Shown here: positions 1 to 8,057 of the stretch, in pieces
Layout: each line of letters starts with the position of its first letter
Position numbering within the stretch: position 1 is the stretch's first letter
Assembly: GCA_020637495.1 (NCBI GenBank)
Contig: JACJVV010000001.1
Span: forward strand, 620,001-684,000
Reading direction: 5' to 3'
DNA: 64,000 bases
DNA from: Candidatus Woesearchaeota archaeon
GTDB taxonomy: Archaea > Nanobdellota > Nanobdellia > Woesearchaeales > JACJVV01
The notes under the pieces: generated by a model
Seen by the model: the letters and a program-made list of their open reading frames with translations, nothing else
Told to the model about the DNA's origin: nothing
Databases searched by the model: none
Position numbers and translations under genes: made by a program

Positions 1-1097
1 GTATGCAGGCAATGATAGATCCTCCAAGGCCAGATGTCATCGATAGCATTGCAGTAGCACATGGCGCTGGGATTAGGGTAATAATGATAACTGGCGATTA
101 TAAGGAGACTGCAAAAGCTATAGCAAATCAGATAGGCATTGCAGGAGAGGTCATCACAGGTTCTGATGTGGAGAAAATGTCTGATAAGCAGCTTGAGAAA
201 GCTTTGAAGGAAAATACAAACATCTTTGCAAGAGTGATACCTGAGCATAAACAGAGGATAGTAGCAGCATTGCAGAGGCTCAAATACACTGTTGCCATGA
301 CTGGTGATGGTGTTAATGATGCTCCTGCCCTGAAGAAAGCTAATATAGGGATTGCTGTAGGTTCCGGAACAGAAGTTGCCAAGGAAGCAAGTGACTTTGT
401 CTTGCTTGATGACAGTTTTACCCATATTGTCCATGCAGTTGAGCAGGGACGAGGGATATATGATAATATACAGAAATCAATAATGTTATTATTGTCTGGT
501 AATGTTGGTGAGGTTTTAATAATATTTTTAGCGGCTTTGATGGGTGCAAATCTCCCTTTGACTGCGATCCTGCTGCTATGGATAAACATGGTGACAGATG
601 GTGCACCAGCTCTTGCATATAGCGTAGATCCTTATGGAGATGGCATAATGAAAAGAAAACCTAAACCGCATGATGAGGCTATACTGCCTAGATCAAAAGC
701 GTTATTGATATTTGTCCTTGGAGTTATAGGAACAACTGTAGCTCTTATGATGTTTTATCTATTTGGTGGAAGGAGCATAATCGAGAGCAATGTAATATAT
801 GCTCAAACCTTGGTATTCAACTTCGTAGTCATCTATGAGATGATACTGGTATTCCTGATTAGGAAAGATTATGGAGTTAAGTTTTTCTCCAATAAATGGA
901 TATGGTTTTCAGTAGTTGGCTCACTTGCTCTGCAAGGTGTTCTGATGTACACACCTGCAAGAGAATGGTTTAAAATCGTGGGGATGGATTTATTTGGCTT
1001 AGGTGTTCTGGCAGTTGCAGGGATATCATTTTATTGCCTGAGCATGATATATTATTTCATTGTGCACAGGAAGATGCATAGTACAGGGCCAATATAG
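1..1097 (+). CDS. Cation-transporting P-type ATPase, C-terminal part (cut by window edge)
   Basis: C-terminal about 364 residues of a P2-type (Ca2+-ATPase-like) cation pump of the cytoplasmic membrane. The visible part holds the end of the P domain, with the MITGD motif near residue 30 and the hinge motif TGDGVNDAP near residue 100, followed by the last membrane helices (LLLSGNVGEVLIIFLAAL, LLLWINMVTDGAPALA and further segments to the end). The phosphorylated DKTGT motif and the first helices lie before the window. P-type ATPases couple ATP hydrolysis to ion export or uptake; the helix containing NMVTDG..A resembles Ca2+/Mn2+-type pumps, but the ion is not determinable here. The EamA transporter gene follows after 24 bp, probably in the same transcript. 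Confidence 0.93.
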   Translation, partial: MQAMIDPPRPDVIDSIAVAHGAGIRVIMITGDYKETAKAIANQIGIAGEVITGSDVEKMSDKQLEKALKENTNIFARVIPEHKQRIVAALQRLKYTVAMTGDGVNDAPALKKANIGIAVGSGTEVAKEASDFVLLDDSFTHIVHAVEQGRGIYDNIQKSIMLLLSGNVGEVLIIFLAALMGANLPLTAILLLWINMVTDGAPALAYSVDPYGDGIMKRKPKPHDEAILPRSKALLIFVLGVIGTTVALMMFYLFGGRSIIESNVIYAQTLVFNFVVIYEMILVFLIRKDYGVKFFSNKWIWFSVVGSLALQGVLMYTPAREWFKIVGMDLFGLGVLAVAGISFYCLSMIYYFIVHRKMHSTGPI

Positions 1098-1121
1098 TAT
1101 AACATTGATGTAGGGATATAA

Positions 1122-1970
1122 ATGGACTGGATAATATTGACAATAATATCTGCATTGTTTCTTGGCTTAAGAGATGTATATGCAAAGAAGTTCTTCGATA
1201 AGATGGATCCTTATGTGGTTGCATGGCATTTTACTTTATTCACAGCACTGGCTACTCTTATTTTCTATGACAAGATACAATTCTTCACAGACATAAGGCT
1301 TTTTCTACTTGTCATAAAAGGGTTAGTGCTTGTAGGAATATTCTATTTCATGTACACTGCACTCAAGATTGGAGAAATATCGCTTATATTACCTTTTGCT
1401 AATCTTGTTCCTGTCTTCATTGTCTTCTCTAGTTTCTTTTTCTTAGGTGAAAGCCTGACTATCGTCCAATATCTAGGAATATTTGTTATCGTGGCTGGTG
1501 CAGTCCTTCTATCCTTTAACAAGAAGAAGAAAGGTGTAGCGATCAATAAGCTTCTGGACAAAAGGCTTGTCCTTTATGTTGCATTCTTTATCGTACTTGT
1601 GATAATAGGATACACTATGGATAAATATATACTGCAGAACTATGACGTGCACCCTTATACTCTATTGTTCTATTGCTTCTTCATCGTTGCGCTAGCTTTT
1701 ACACCTATTACAATCAGACGCTGGAAAGGGGAATATGCGTTGAAGATGATACCTATAGGAATCTTCAGTTTCATATCTGAAGCGTTGTATGTCATGATTG
1801 CAGCCTCTGCATTGACAAAGATATCCCTAATTGTCCCTGTGAGAAACCTGAACATACTTTTTGCTACAATTGTTGGTGGTATAATGTTTAAGGAGAAGAA
1901 CCTCAGGAAGCGGATAATAGTATGCACTGTAATGATAATAGGTGTCTTTTTGATATATCTAGGGAATTAG
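1122..1970 (+). CDS. EamA/DMT-family transporter
   Basis: 282-residue integral membrane protein of the drug/metabolite transporter superfamily. About ten hydrophobic helices are visible in two halves (residues 1-140 and 150-282), each ending like an EamA repeat: LGIFVIVAGAVLLSF near residue 120-135 and a second at the C-terminus (IVCTVMIIGVFLIYLG). The GE-SL element (FFLGESLTIVQYLGI) and the matching late KEKNLRKRI segment are the typical pre-last-helix glutamate regions. Substrate unknown. It begins 24 bp after the ATPase gene with no TATA box of its own, so it is likely cotranscribed; it ends 4 bp from the convergent helicase gene. Confidence 0.88.
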   Translation: MDWIILTIISALFLGLRDVYAKKFFDKMDPYVVAWHFTLFTALATLIFYDKIQFFTDIRLFLLVIKGLVLVGIFYFMYTALKIGEISLILPFANLVPVFIVFSSFFFLGESLTIVQYLGIFVIVAGAVLLSFNKKKKGVAINKLLDKRLVLYVAFFIVLVIIGYTMDKYILQNYDVHPYTLLFYCFFIVALAFTPITIRRWKGEYALKMIPIGIFSFISEALYVMIAASALTKISLIVPVRNLNILFATIVGGIMFKEKNLRKRIIVCTVMIIGVFLIYLGN

Positions 1971-1974
1971 TTGC

Positions 1975-3840
1975 CTATTGTTGGAAGAATTCTACAATCT
2001 CTATATTGAAATCTCTTGTTATCTTGATATGCATGTCTTTAGGGAAGCATCTGAAATAATTCTTCCATGCATATCTCTCGTCTAGGAATACAATGACTCC
2101 TCTATCATTTTTGCTTCTGATGCATCTGCCTGCATTCTGCAATGTCTTATTGAAGGCAGGGAACAAATATCCATAATCCCAGCCTTTCTGGAATTTCTTG
2201 TCATAATAATTTATCAACTCCTGTGTCTCAAGGTCAGGCTTCTGCAGAGGAAGACCTATTATGACTACTGCTTTGAGCAGATCTCCAGGAAGATCAATTC
2301 CTTCACCATAGCTTCCTGTAGCTACAGCAAGAAGGCCTGCGCCTTTATCCTTGTATGATTTGAAACGCTCAATCATATTATGCTTCTCCTCATTCGTTGA
2401 TCTTGATTGCTCTGTGAATAAAGTCTTTTCATACAATGTCTTCATGAATTTCTCGACTTGACCAAGAAGGTAATAACTAGGGAAGAAGAATGCAACATTT
2501 CCTGGGATATTATTGCCTATGTTTGCACATATCTCTGCAATCCTTCTATATTGCTGCTCGCTCCTTGCTGTGAATTTTGTACTTGTCTCTGGGACGACCA
2601 TGCATAGGCGGTTCTCCTCAGGGAATGGGCTCTCATAATCCTTCTCTATCACATTCTTGAAACCTAGCAGATCCCTATACATATATGTTGGGTTCAATGT
2701 CCCTGACATCATTATCACAGAATGTGCAGCATTCACGACATCTGCTGTGTAGATGCTTGGATCAAGACATCTGTAGCATAATAGGATGTTATCCTCTTCT
2801 TTCCTCAAGTATCTAACAAATCCAAGATCCTCTCCTTTCCAGATTTCCAAGGCTTCTGCCAGCGCAGCAATGTAAGAACGCTGTTTCTCTTCTCTGATCT
2901 CTTTTCCGATGAATGCAAGGTCATCGACCATCTTGTCATAGTTATTATACTGTTCAATCTTCTTCATGAAAGCCTGCTTTGATATAAGCATGTCTGGATT
3001 TCTCTGATCAAGCTGTTCTGTCAAGTCTAAGATTGCATTCTTGATATTCTTTATCATGTCTGAAGTCTCTTCATATCCTAATTTGTTCGCTTCCTTCTCT
3101 GCTGCATCAAGTCCTTTCTTTGTTATCCTTACAGTCATGAGCTCACGGATCCTTTCTGGAAGGTTATGGGCTTCGTCGACTATGATTATTATATCTTCAA
3201 TATCCTTCCCTATCTTATTGAGGAAATTGTTCCTTATGCTTGGGTTGAAAAGATAATAGTAATCTGCAATTATCACATTTGCAGACTTGGCCATCTGCTG
3301 GGCAATCTCATATGGGCATAATTTCTCAGGTGATTCCTCGCTTGCTTGTATTATCTCTTTTGTCGTGCATGTGCCTCTTATCAGGAGATCATTCAATACT
3401 TTCTTCGATCTGACGCTGAGCTTTGTCCCATTTGTATAAGTATTGTTGTAGAACTCACATTTGCCGTCTTCTCTCAATGATTTGCAGTATTCAAAGAATT
3501 GGTTTGAGTAGAGCGTCTCAACTCCACTCTGGAGGCACATATGCTTCTTCCCTATGATATCTGAGATTACTATATCTGTCCCATGCTTCTCTTTTATCTT
3601 CTTCAGTGTGTCAATTGCAATCTGATGCTGCGTGTGCCTTGATGTGAGGAAGAATATTGTCTTCTTGTTCTTCAATGCATATGTCAATGCAGGTGCCAAG
3701 CTTGCTGCAGTCTTCCCTAACCCAGTCGGCGCGTGAGCAACAAGTGATTTCTTGTTCTCTATGCAATGCTGAATATCCTCAATCAATGTATCCTGGATAT
3801 CCCTTATCTCATCATGAGGAAATAATATTTCGTCTTTCAT
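1975..3840 (-). CDS. XPD/DinG-family superfamily 2 DNA helicase
   Basis: 621-residue 5'-3' DNA helicase of the Rad3/XPD family. Walker A APTGLGKT is at residues 37-44 and the DEAH box at 222-225. Between them lie Cys102, Cys119, Cys128 and Cys175 (in the CPYE context) plus Cys158; four of these are expected to bind the 4Fe-4S cluster of XPD-type helicases. Motif V/VI-like segments near the end (YGEGIDLPGD, QNAGRCIRSKNDRGVIVFLD) complete the second RecA domain. In archaea XPD acts in DNA repair, though without the eukaryotic TFIIH partners. A TATA-like ttataa lies about 33 nt upstream. Stands alone, convergent with the transporter. Confidence 0.93.
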   Translation of the reverse strand: MKDEILFPHDEIRDIQDTLIEDIQHCIENKKSLVAHAPTGLGKTAASLAPALTYALKNKKTIFFLTSRHTQHQIAIDTLKKIKEKHGTDIVISDIIGKKHMCLQSGVETLYSNQFFEYCKSLREDGKCEFYNNTYTNGTKLSVRSKKVLNDLLIRGTCTTKEIIQASEESPEKLCPYEIAQQMAKSANVIIADYYYLFNPSIRNNFLNKIGKDIEDIIIIVDEAHNLPERIRELMTVRITKKGLDAAEKEANKLGYEETSDMIKNIKNAILDLTEQLDQRNPDMLISKQAFMKKIEQYNNYDKMVDDLAFIGKEIREEKQRSYIAALAEALEIWKGEDLGFVRYLRKEEDNILLCYRCLDPSIYTADVVNAAHSVIMMSGTLNPTYMYRDLLGFKNVIEKDYESPFPEENRLCMVVPETSTKFTARSEQQYRRIAEICANIGNNIPGNVAFFFPSYYLLGQVEKFMKTLYEKTLFTEQSRSTNEEKHNMIERFKSYKDKGAGLLAVATGSYGEGIDLPGDLLKAVVIIGLPLQKPDLETQELINYYDKKFQKGWDYGYLFPAFNKTLQNAGRCIRSKNDRGVIVFLDERYAWKNYFRCFPKDMHIKITRDFNIEIVEFFQQ

Positions 3841-3895
3841 ATTGTATTAAATCACGTTTCAGATACTTCTTTATAACGATTTGCGTATATAATTG

Positions 3896-3903
3896 TTTAA
3901 ATA
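3896..3903 (+). promoter_or_regulatory. TATA box, leaderless start at 3926
   Basis: TTTAAATA centred 26.5 nt before ATG 3926. In archaea transcription begins about 25-27 nt after the TATA centre, so the mRNA should start at or next to the ATG. Confidence 0.7.
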
Positions 3904-3925
3904 TTGAACTTTGTGTTGCATTCTT

Positions 3926-4456
3926 ATGGGTAGAGATAGCGAGATAATTGTTGGTTTTGATGCAATTGTAGCTAAAGAATCCAAAGATAGGCAGGATCTG
4001 GCAACAAGAATTTCCGGATTGGAAAAAGAACTTAAGAAGTATGATAAAAGGTTAGATGATTTTACTTTGATTGCTGAATTGATTGCGGGTATTAGGATAG
4101 GTAAAGTTGACTTATATAAGAAAGGTGATATGCCTGGAGATCATTATAAAGAGTACGGATATGCCGATAGAATATCAACTAAATTATCTCATTGGTATAT
4201 AACTTTGGCAAAAAAACCAAAACTCTTTGGTATATTTGAGGATGAGAAAGGGCCAATACTGGCTCGTCGATATGTCCATGACACTTCCGGGATGGATCAC
4301 GGCAGCATAATGCAGGAAGCTCATGCTTATCTAGTGCTTCCTAAAAGTGCAAGAATAGTACAAGTAGCGCATCATATACTTAATGATTCTTATCATAAGA
4401 TACATTATCCTGGAAGATTCACTTTTAATGAGGATGTTGAGATAGTCAAGAAATGA
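3926..4456 (+). CDS. Hypothetical protein, leaderless gene
   Basis: 176 residues; not recognised. The N-terminus (about residues 15-50) is charged and helical, probably a short coiled coil (LATRISGLEKELKKYDKR), followed by a mixed alpha/beta domain with several His and Asp residues (YVHDTSGMDHGS, AHHILNDSYHKIHYPG). No signal peptide or membrane helix. The start at ATG 3926 is chosen because TTTAAATA at 3896-3903 sits 26 nt upstream, the spacing of a leaderless archaeal mRNA; an upstream in-frame TTG at 3911 would lie within the expected untranscribed region. Confidence 0.75.
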   Translation: MGRDSEIIVGFDAIVAKESKDRQDLATRISGLEKELKKYDKRLDDFTLIAELIAGIRIGKVDLYKKGDMPGDHYKEYGYADRISTKLSHWYITLAKKPKLFGIFEDEKGPILARRYVHDTSGMDHGSIMQEAHAYLVLPKSARIVQVAHHILNDSYHKIHYPGRFTFNEDVEIVKK

Positions 4457-4466
4457 TTTAGATGTT

Positions 4467-5099
4467 TTATTCTCTTATTATAAGTTCATACACCCTGTAA
4501 ATATCAGATTCATTGATCTTCTGTATTGCGTAACCTTTCTCATCTGTCGTCTTCTCTATGAAGTCGAAGTCAGCAAAATCTGCCCATGATAAGTAGATTC
4601 TTCCTTGCTCTGTAAGATGATCCTTTGCTTTATCAAGGAACCTATTCAATGTTGCATGTCCTGGATCCCAAACAGATCTCTCTACAACATTTGAGATAGG
4701 ATTATCAGTATAAGGCGGGTTGATGACGATGACATCATATTTTTTCCCGTCTTCAGGGAATAGATCACATTCAATTACCTCCACTTTATCTATGAATTCA
4801 TGCAGTATGACATTCTCTTTTATGTTCTTAACTGAGTCTGGGTTTATGTCTGTCGCAGTCATTGACGAGGCTTTTTTTGCCAGTATGACTGTTATATATC
4901 CGCTTCCTGCGCATGGTTCGAGAATAGTTTCATCTGGTCTGATCCTTGCTAAGGCAGTCTCTGCTAGAAGTATCGTATCCTTATGTGGATAGAAGACGTT
5001 TGGCAAGCACCATATATTTGTGCCATTGAAATTGCAGATCTCAGGTTTGGCAGCACTAATCCTTTGAAGAAGTTTTTTCTGTTTCTCTAGATGTTCCAT
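4467..5099 (-). CDS. HemK/PrmC-like class I methyltransferase
   Basis: 210-residue SAM-dependent methyltransferase. Motif I is EPCAGSGYIT at residues 61-70 and the amino-methyltransferase motif NPPY is at 127-130, as in HemK/PrmC enzymes that methylate the glutamine of release-factor GGQ loops, and in their archaeal counterpart that methylates aRF1. The length fits the short archaeal HemK form without a separate N-terminal helical domain. The substrate is inferred from the family only. It begins 16 bp downstream of the membrane-protein gene at 5116-5850 on the same strand, so both are probably one operon. Confidence 0.82.
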   Translation of the reverse strand: MEHLEKQKKLLQRISAAKPEICNFNGTNIWCLPNVFYPHKDTILLAETALARIRPDETILEPCAGSGYITVILAKKASSMTATDINPDSVKNIKENVILHEFIDKVEVIECDLFPEDGKKYDVIVINPPYTDNPISNVVERSVWDPGHATLNRFLDKAKDHLTEQGRIYLSWADFADFDFIEKTTDEKGYAIQKINESDIYRVYELIIRE

Positions 5100-5115
5100 T
5101 CTGATGATGGATTAT

Positions 5116-5850
5116 CTATTGGGGTTTTTCAATCTTTTGCAAACTAGGTAGATAGCTTTTCTCATAAGAAAATCTTAATTTGCTTGATAATCTCTCAAGA
5201 TTCTCCTGATATTTTTCCTGATCTTTACAAAACTCAGCTTTATCAATAATCTTATCAGGAATTACATAACCTGCAGAGCCAGCAACTGCTCCTCCTAAGA
5301 TGGTTCCACCAAATGGCATGAAGAACTCAATTGCACCTCTTACCCAGATCAATCCGACTGGTATATTCTGCATATGCTCAGATATATACTCAGCACCTAA
5401 GCATGCAAGATATCCTGCTCCTACTGCTCCAGCCACGCCCATTGTTATCCCAAGTGTAGCGCTTAATACTTTCTTTCCCCCTACTATATTTTCATAATCT
5501 TCTTGAGCTTTAGAGCTAAGCGCGTCACTAAGTTCTACAAACTTCTTCACTTTCTTCTCTGTCCCTTGAAGTTTGATCTCAAATTGATGGCTTCCTACTC
5601 TGCTAATCTCATCACTCAGCTTATTGACAATCATCTCTAGATATGCATCCAACTCTCCAGCATCCTTTATCTCACTTGTAGGATTCAGGTCTATTGTATA
5701 ATGATTTTTGTTGTCAGTCTCATCATGTTCCATCCTTATGACTATCCGTTCAAGTTCTGGATTGAAGACATATTCAGTTGAAGCAGTATTCATAATGATG
5801 AAGTTATTTCTTGTTTTATAAACCTTGCCTGTCTTAGATGAATGCTTCAT
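5116..5850 (-). CDS. Hypothetical protein with C-terminal membrane segments
   Basis: 244 residues, family not recognised. The first 125 residues are soluble and beta-rich with several YTIDL / FEIKL strands. Residues about 125-205 hold Gly/Ala-rich hydrophobic segments (TLGITMGVAGAVGAGYLACL and FMPFGGTILGGAVAGSAGYV) that look like two membrane hairpin helices; the last 40 residues are charged. TTTATAAA at 5872-5879 is centred 25 nt before the ATG, so the mRNA is probably leaderless. First gene of a likely two-gene operon with the HemK-like methyltransferase. Confidence 0.7.
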   Translation of the reverse strand: MKHSSKTGKVYKTRNNFIIMNTASTEYVFNPELERIVIRMEHDETDNKNHYTIDLNPTSEIKDAGELDAYLEMIVNKLSDEISRVGSHQFEIKLQGTEKKVKKFVELSDALSSKAQEDYENIVGGKKVLSATLGITMGVAGAVGAGYLACLGAEYISEHMQNIPVGLIWVRGAIEFFMPFGGTILGGAVAGSAGYVIPDKIIDKAEFCKDQEKYQENLERLSSKLRFSYEKSYLPSLQKIEKPQ

Positions 5851-5871
5851 TTTTATCGGATATAAGTAAGC

Positions 5872-5879
5872 TTTATAAA
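5872..5879. promoter_or_regulatory. TATA box shared by divergent genes 5850(-) and uS15(+)
   Basis: TTTATAAA is palindromic. On the minus strand it lies 25 nt before the start at 5850. It is also the best TATA on the plus strand before uS15, which would give that gene a leader of about 75 nt. Confidence 0.55.
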
Positions 5880-5976
5880 TGAAATACTGTTATTCTTGGA
5901 TATTCAAGAGATACAACTGTGAAAGCAGCGGTATGCTGGAGAAACATCAGATTTCTACAGCTTGGAGATAATAAGA

Positions 5977-6432
5977 ATGGCACGAATGCATTCAAGAACT
6001 AAAGGAAAATCCGGCAGCAAGAAGCCTGCTGAGATGAAAAAACCTTTCTGGCTGAACAAGAAGCCGAAAGAGATTGAGCTAGTGATAGCAAAGCTTGCGA
6101 AGGAAGGTAATACAGCTTCAAAGATTGGAATAATCCTACGTGACTCATATGGGATTCCTGATGCAAAGGTATTGCTTGGGAAGACTATCGGTCAGGTATT
6201 GAAAGAGAAGAAGCTTGAGAAAGAGCTACCTGAAGACCTTCTTGCATTGATCAAGAGGACTGTAGCATTGAGAGCACACCTTGAAGAGAATAAGCAAGAT
6301 AGAGTAGCAAAGCGAGGTTTGCAGATAACAGACAGCAAGATCAAAAGGCTTACAAAGTACTACAAGTCTACAGGAAAGATTGACGAGAAGTGGAAATTCG
6401 ATCCTGAAAGGGCTAAGATGTTTGTCGAGTAA
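5977..6432 (+). CDS. rps15: 30S ribosomal protein uS15
   Basis: 151-residue archaeal uS15, a small-subunit protein that binds the 16S rRNA three-way junction. The start MARMHSRTKGKSGS is the conserved archaeal/eukaryotic N-terminal extension, and the C-terminal two thirds hold the S15 helical bundle (ALRAHLEENKQDRVAKRGLQ, IKRLTKYYKSTGK). The ATG at 5977 is preceded by GGAGAT at 5964-5969, a good Shine-Dalgarno site, unlike the leaderless genes around it. T-tracts follow the stop. Single-gene unit. Confidence 0.97.
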   Translation: MARMHSRTKGKSGSKKPAEMKKPFWLNKKPKEIELVIAKLAKEGNTASKIGIILRDSYGIPDAKVLLGKTIGQVLKEKKLEKELPEDLLALIKRTVALRAHLEENKQDRVAKRGLQITDSKIKRLTKYYKSTGKIDEKWKFDPERAKMFVE

Positions 6433-6445
6433 GAATATAATCTTA

Positions 6446-6465
6446 TTTTTTTCTTCACTTTTTTT
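6446..6465 (+). terminator. Poly-T terminator after uS15
   Basis: Two T7 tracts (6446-6452 and 6459-6465) begin about 15 bp after the uS15 stop, before the convergent esterase gene; T-tracts are the usual archaeal termination signal. Confidence 0.55.
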
Positions 6466-6487
6466 CTAATTTCACTTAAGAATCCAA

Positions 6488-7468
6488 TTAATTGCTATTC
6501 TTGAAGAATTCCCAGATCAATTCTGTTGCATTGATCTCTTGTGTTGGAGTATCTATGTTGCCGTTAAGAACTCCTGGTTTCCCACCTGGCCAAGAATGCC
6601 CTCCTCCTGCTATCGTGTAGAGTTCAATCCTTGAATCCTTGCAGTTGTATGTGTCATGTGTTATGTTTCCGAATTCTTCTGTCTCTTTTCCATTGCATTC
6701 ATCAACTTGAGCCCAGAAATCCATGTTGCTTTCAACTGAACGATCCTCACGCTCATTACCTACTTGTCTCTCTCCTGCTCCACCATAATAAGGTGCATGC
6801 TCATCAGCTGTACCGTGGAAGTGAAGTATATCTGTCTTTGATTCAGGATTGCATTCTTCATCTTCCAATGCAAGTGTTCCCGCTACTGCAGCTATTGCAT
6901 CGAATCTGTCTGAAAGATCGCAAGCAAGCCTATATGACATCATGGCTCCATTGGATAAACCAGTTGCAAAAATCCTGTCAATTGTAAACATAGTGTTCAA
7001 ATCATCTATGATCATACTGACAAAAGCTGTATCATTGATGTTCTCTTCAATTGCTGATCCGCAGCATATCCCAGCATTCCATGTCAGCAATGGCAATATA
7101 TTAGTTGTTGTTCCAGCAGGATAAACTACCAAGAAATCTTCTGCATCTGCAAGATCACTCATACCTGACATCCTTTTTGCATTTGCCGGTTTTCCTCCTC
7201 CTCCATGGAATACCATGACGACATCATAGGATTTCAGAGGATCATAATTCTTTGGGATATAGAGCTCATACTCTCTTGTCATGTTCTCAACCTCAAGCTC
7301 GAACGGATAATATCCATTCTCTAAAGCCGCTACATCACATGCTGTTGTACAGACACCAAGATCAGGTTCTGAAGGGTCATCCTTCACTCTAGAACTATTG
7401 CATGATGATAGAAATATAAGAAGTGAAGACATGAATAAGAACAATAGAATCTTAACGTTTTTTTTCAT
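6488..7468 (-). CDS. LpqC-like PHB-depolymerase/feruloyl-esterase family lipoprotein
   Basis: 326-residue secreted alpha/beta hydrolase. The N-terminus has a basic start, a hydrophobic helix and a lipobox ending at Cys23 (FLSSC), so it is probably membrane-anchored outside the cell. The oxyanion stretch HGGGG is at residues 88-92, the nucleophile elbow GLSNG at 170-174 (Ser172), followed by an Asp in HGTADEHAPY and the catalytic His in GGGHSWPGG. This order matches the LpqC/poly-hydroxybutyrate depolymerase and ferulate esterase family, which hydrolyse esters of extracellular polymers; the substrate is not predictable. A winged-helix regulator gene ends 9 bp upstream, suggesting a regulated two-gene operon. 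The family is mainly bacterial, so transfer is possible. Confidence 0.88.
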   Translation of the reverse strand: MKKNVKILLFLFMSSLLIFLSSCNSSRVKDDPSEPDLGVCTTACDVAALENGYYPFELEVENMTREYELYIPKNYDPLKSYDVVMVFHGGGGKPANAKRMSGMSDLADAEDFLVVYPAGTTTNILPLLTWNAGICCGSAIEENINDTAFVSMIIDDLNTMFTIDRIFATGLSNGAMMSYRLACDLSDRFDAIAAVAGTLALEDEECNPESKTDILHFHGTADEHAPYYGGAGERQVGNEREDRSVESNMDFWAQVDECNGKETEEFGNITHDTYNCKDSRIELYTIAGGGHSWPGGKPGVLNGNIDTPTQEINATELIWEFFKNSN

Positions 7469-7477
7469 AATGAAAAA

Positions 7478-7759
7478 TCAAAGCACATCCCTTATCTTCT
7501 GGATAAAGTCTGCAACTTCACCGCCTTTTTTTGTCAACGTAAGGAGTTTTAGCCTTCCTTGTTTCTCGAATGTTATAAGCCCTGCTTCTTCCATCTCTTG
7601 AAGAATTTTCACGACATGAGAATATGTGCAATCGATCTGCTTAGCCAATGATGATGCATAAACGTCAATCTTGCCTTGTTTCAGGCCTACTAGCATCATA
7701 GCTGGTTTTTCTCTGAAGAAAACATTGAATATCTGTTTGTTTTTGAGCATATTATTCAT
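7478..7759 (-). CDS. Winged-helix transcriptional regulator (MarR/ArsR-like fold)
   Basis: 93-residue single-domain DNA-binding protein. Helices and wing are visible: SLAKQIDCTYSHVVKILQEMEEAGLITFEKQGRLKLLTLTKKG, the classic helix-turn-helix followed by a beta-wing, then a short C-terminal helix. It directly precedes the secreted esterase (9 bp), so it probably controls that operon and itself. The start has a G-rich stretch about 10 nt upstream and no TATA at leaderless distance; the nearest TATA (7824-7833) implies a leader of roughly 40 nt. Confidence 0.85.
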   Translation of the reverse strand: MNNMLKNKQIFNVFFREKPAMMLVGLKQGKIDVYASSLAKQIDCTYSHVVKILQEMEEAGLITFEKQGRLKLLTLTKKGGEVADFIQKIRDVL

Positions 7760-8057
7760 GATACAACCCCCTTACACCTCTTCATTTTCCAAATTTCTAT
7801 GAAAATGAGAATAGCCGTGTCATATTTAAATATATCGCTTTTTATCATAATTGTTGTTATAGATGTATTGCAATATATACATTAAAAGCAAAAGGTTTAA
7901 ATATTGAATAGTGAGTTTCGCTCAACACCTTCTATTGTTTTTTGTGCTCTTGTTTTTATGGATTATCCTGTAACTAAAGATTACCCCAAACTTTATAAAC
8001 TAAAATGCCTGAAATCGAATAGAAATAGCACTGTTTTAGTCAACAGTCAGTAGTACA
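7760..8057. other. Intergenic region with divergent promoters
   Basis: About 300 bp without a convincing gene. AT-rich, with TATA-like elements at 7824-7833 (TATTTAAATA), near 7892-7899 (TTTAAATA) and 7992-7999 (TTTATAAA). The last would start the mRNA of the large surface protein near 8022, giving a leader of about 36 nt. The middle element would start a short transcript near 7925 that passes a GAG-TTTC-CTC hairpin and T-rich sequence; no known RNA was recognised. Confidence 0.5.

Noticed and set aside
7958..8053. 31-codon open frame upstream of the large surface protein
   Set aside because: No TATA at leaderless distance before its ATG, no ribosome-binding site, and it covers the promoter of the downstream gene; too short to support.
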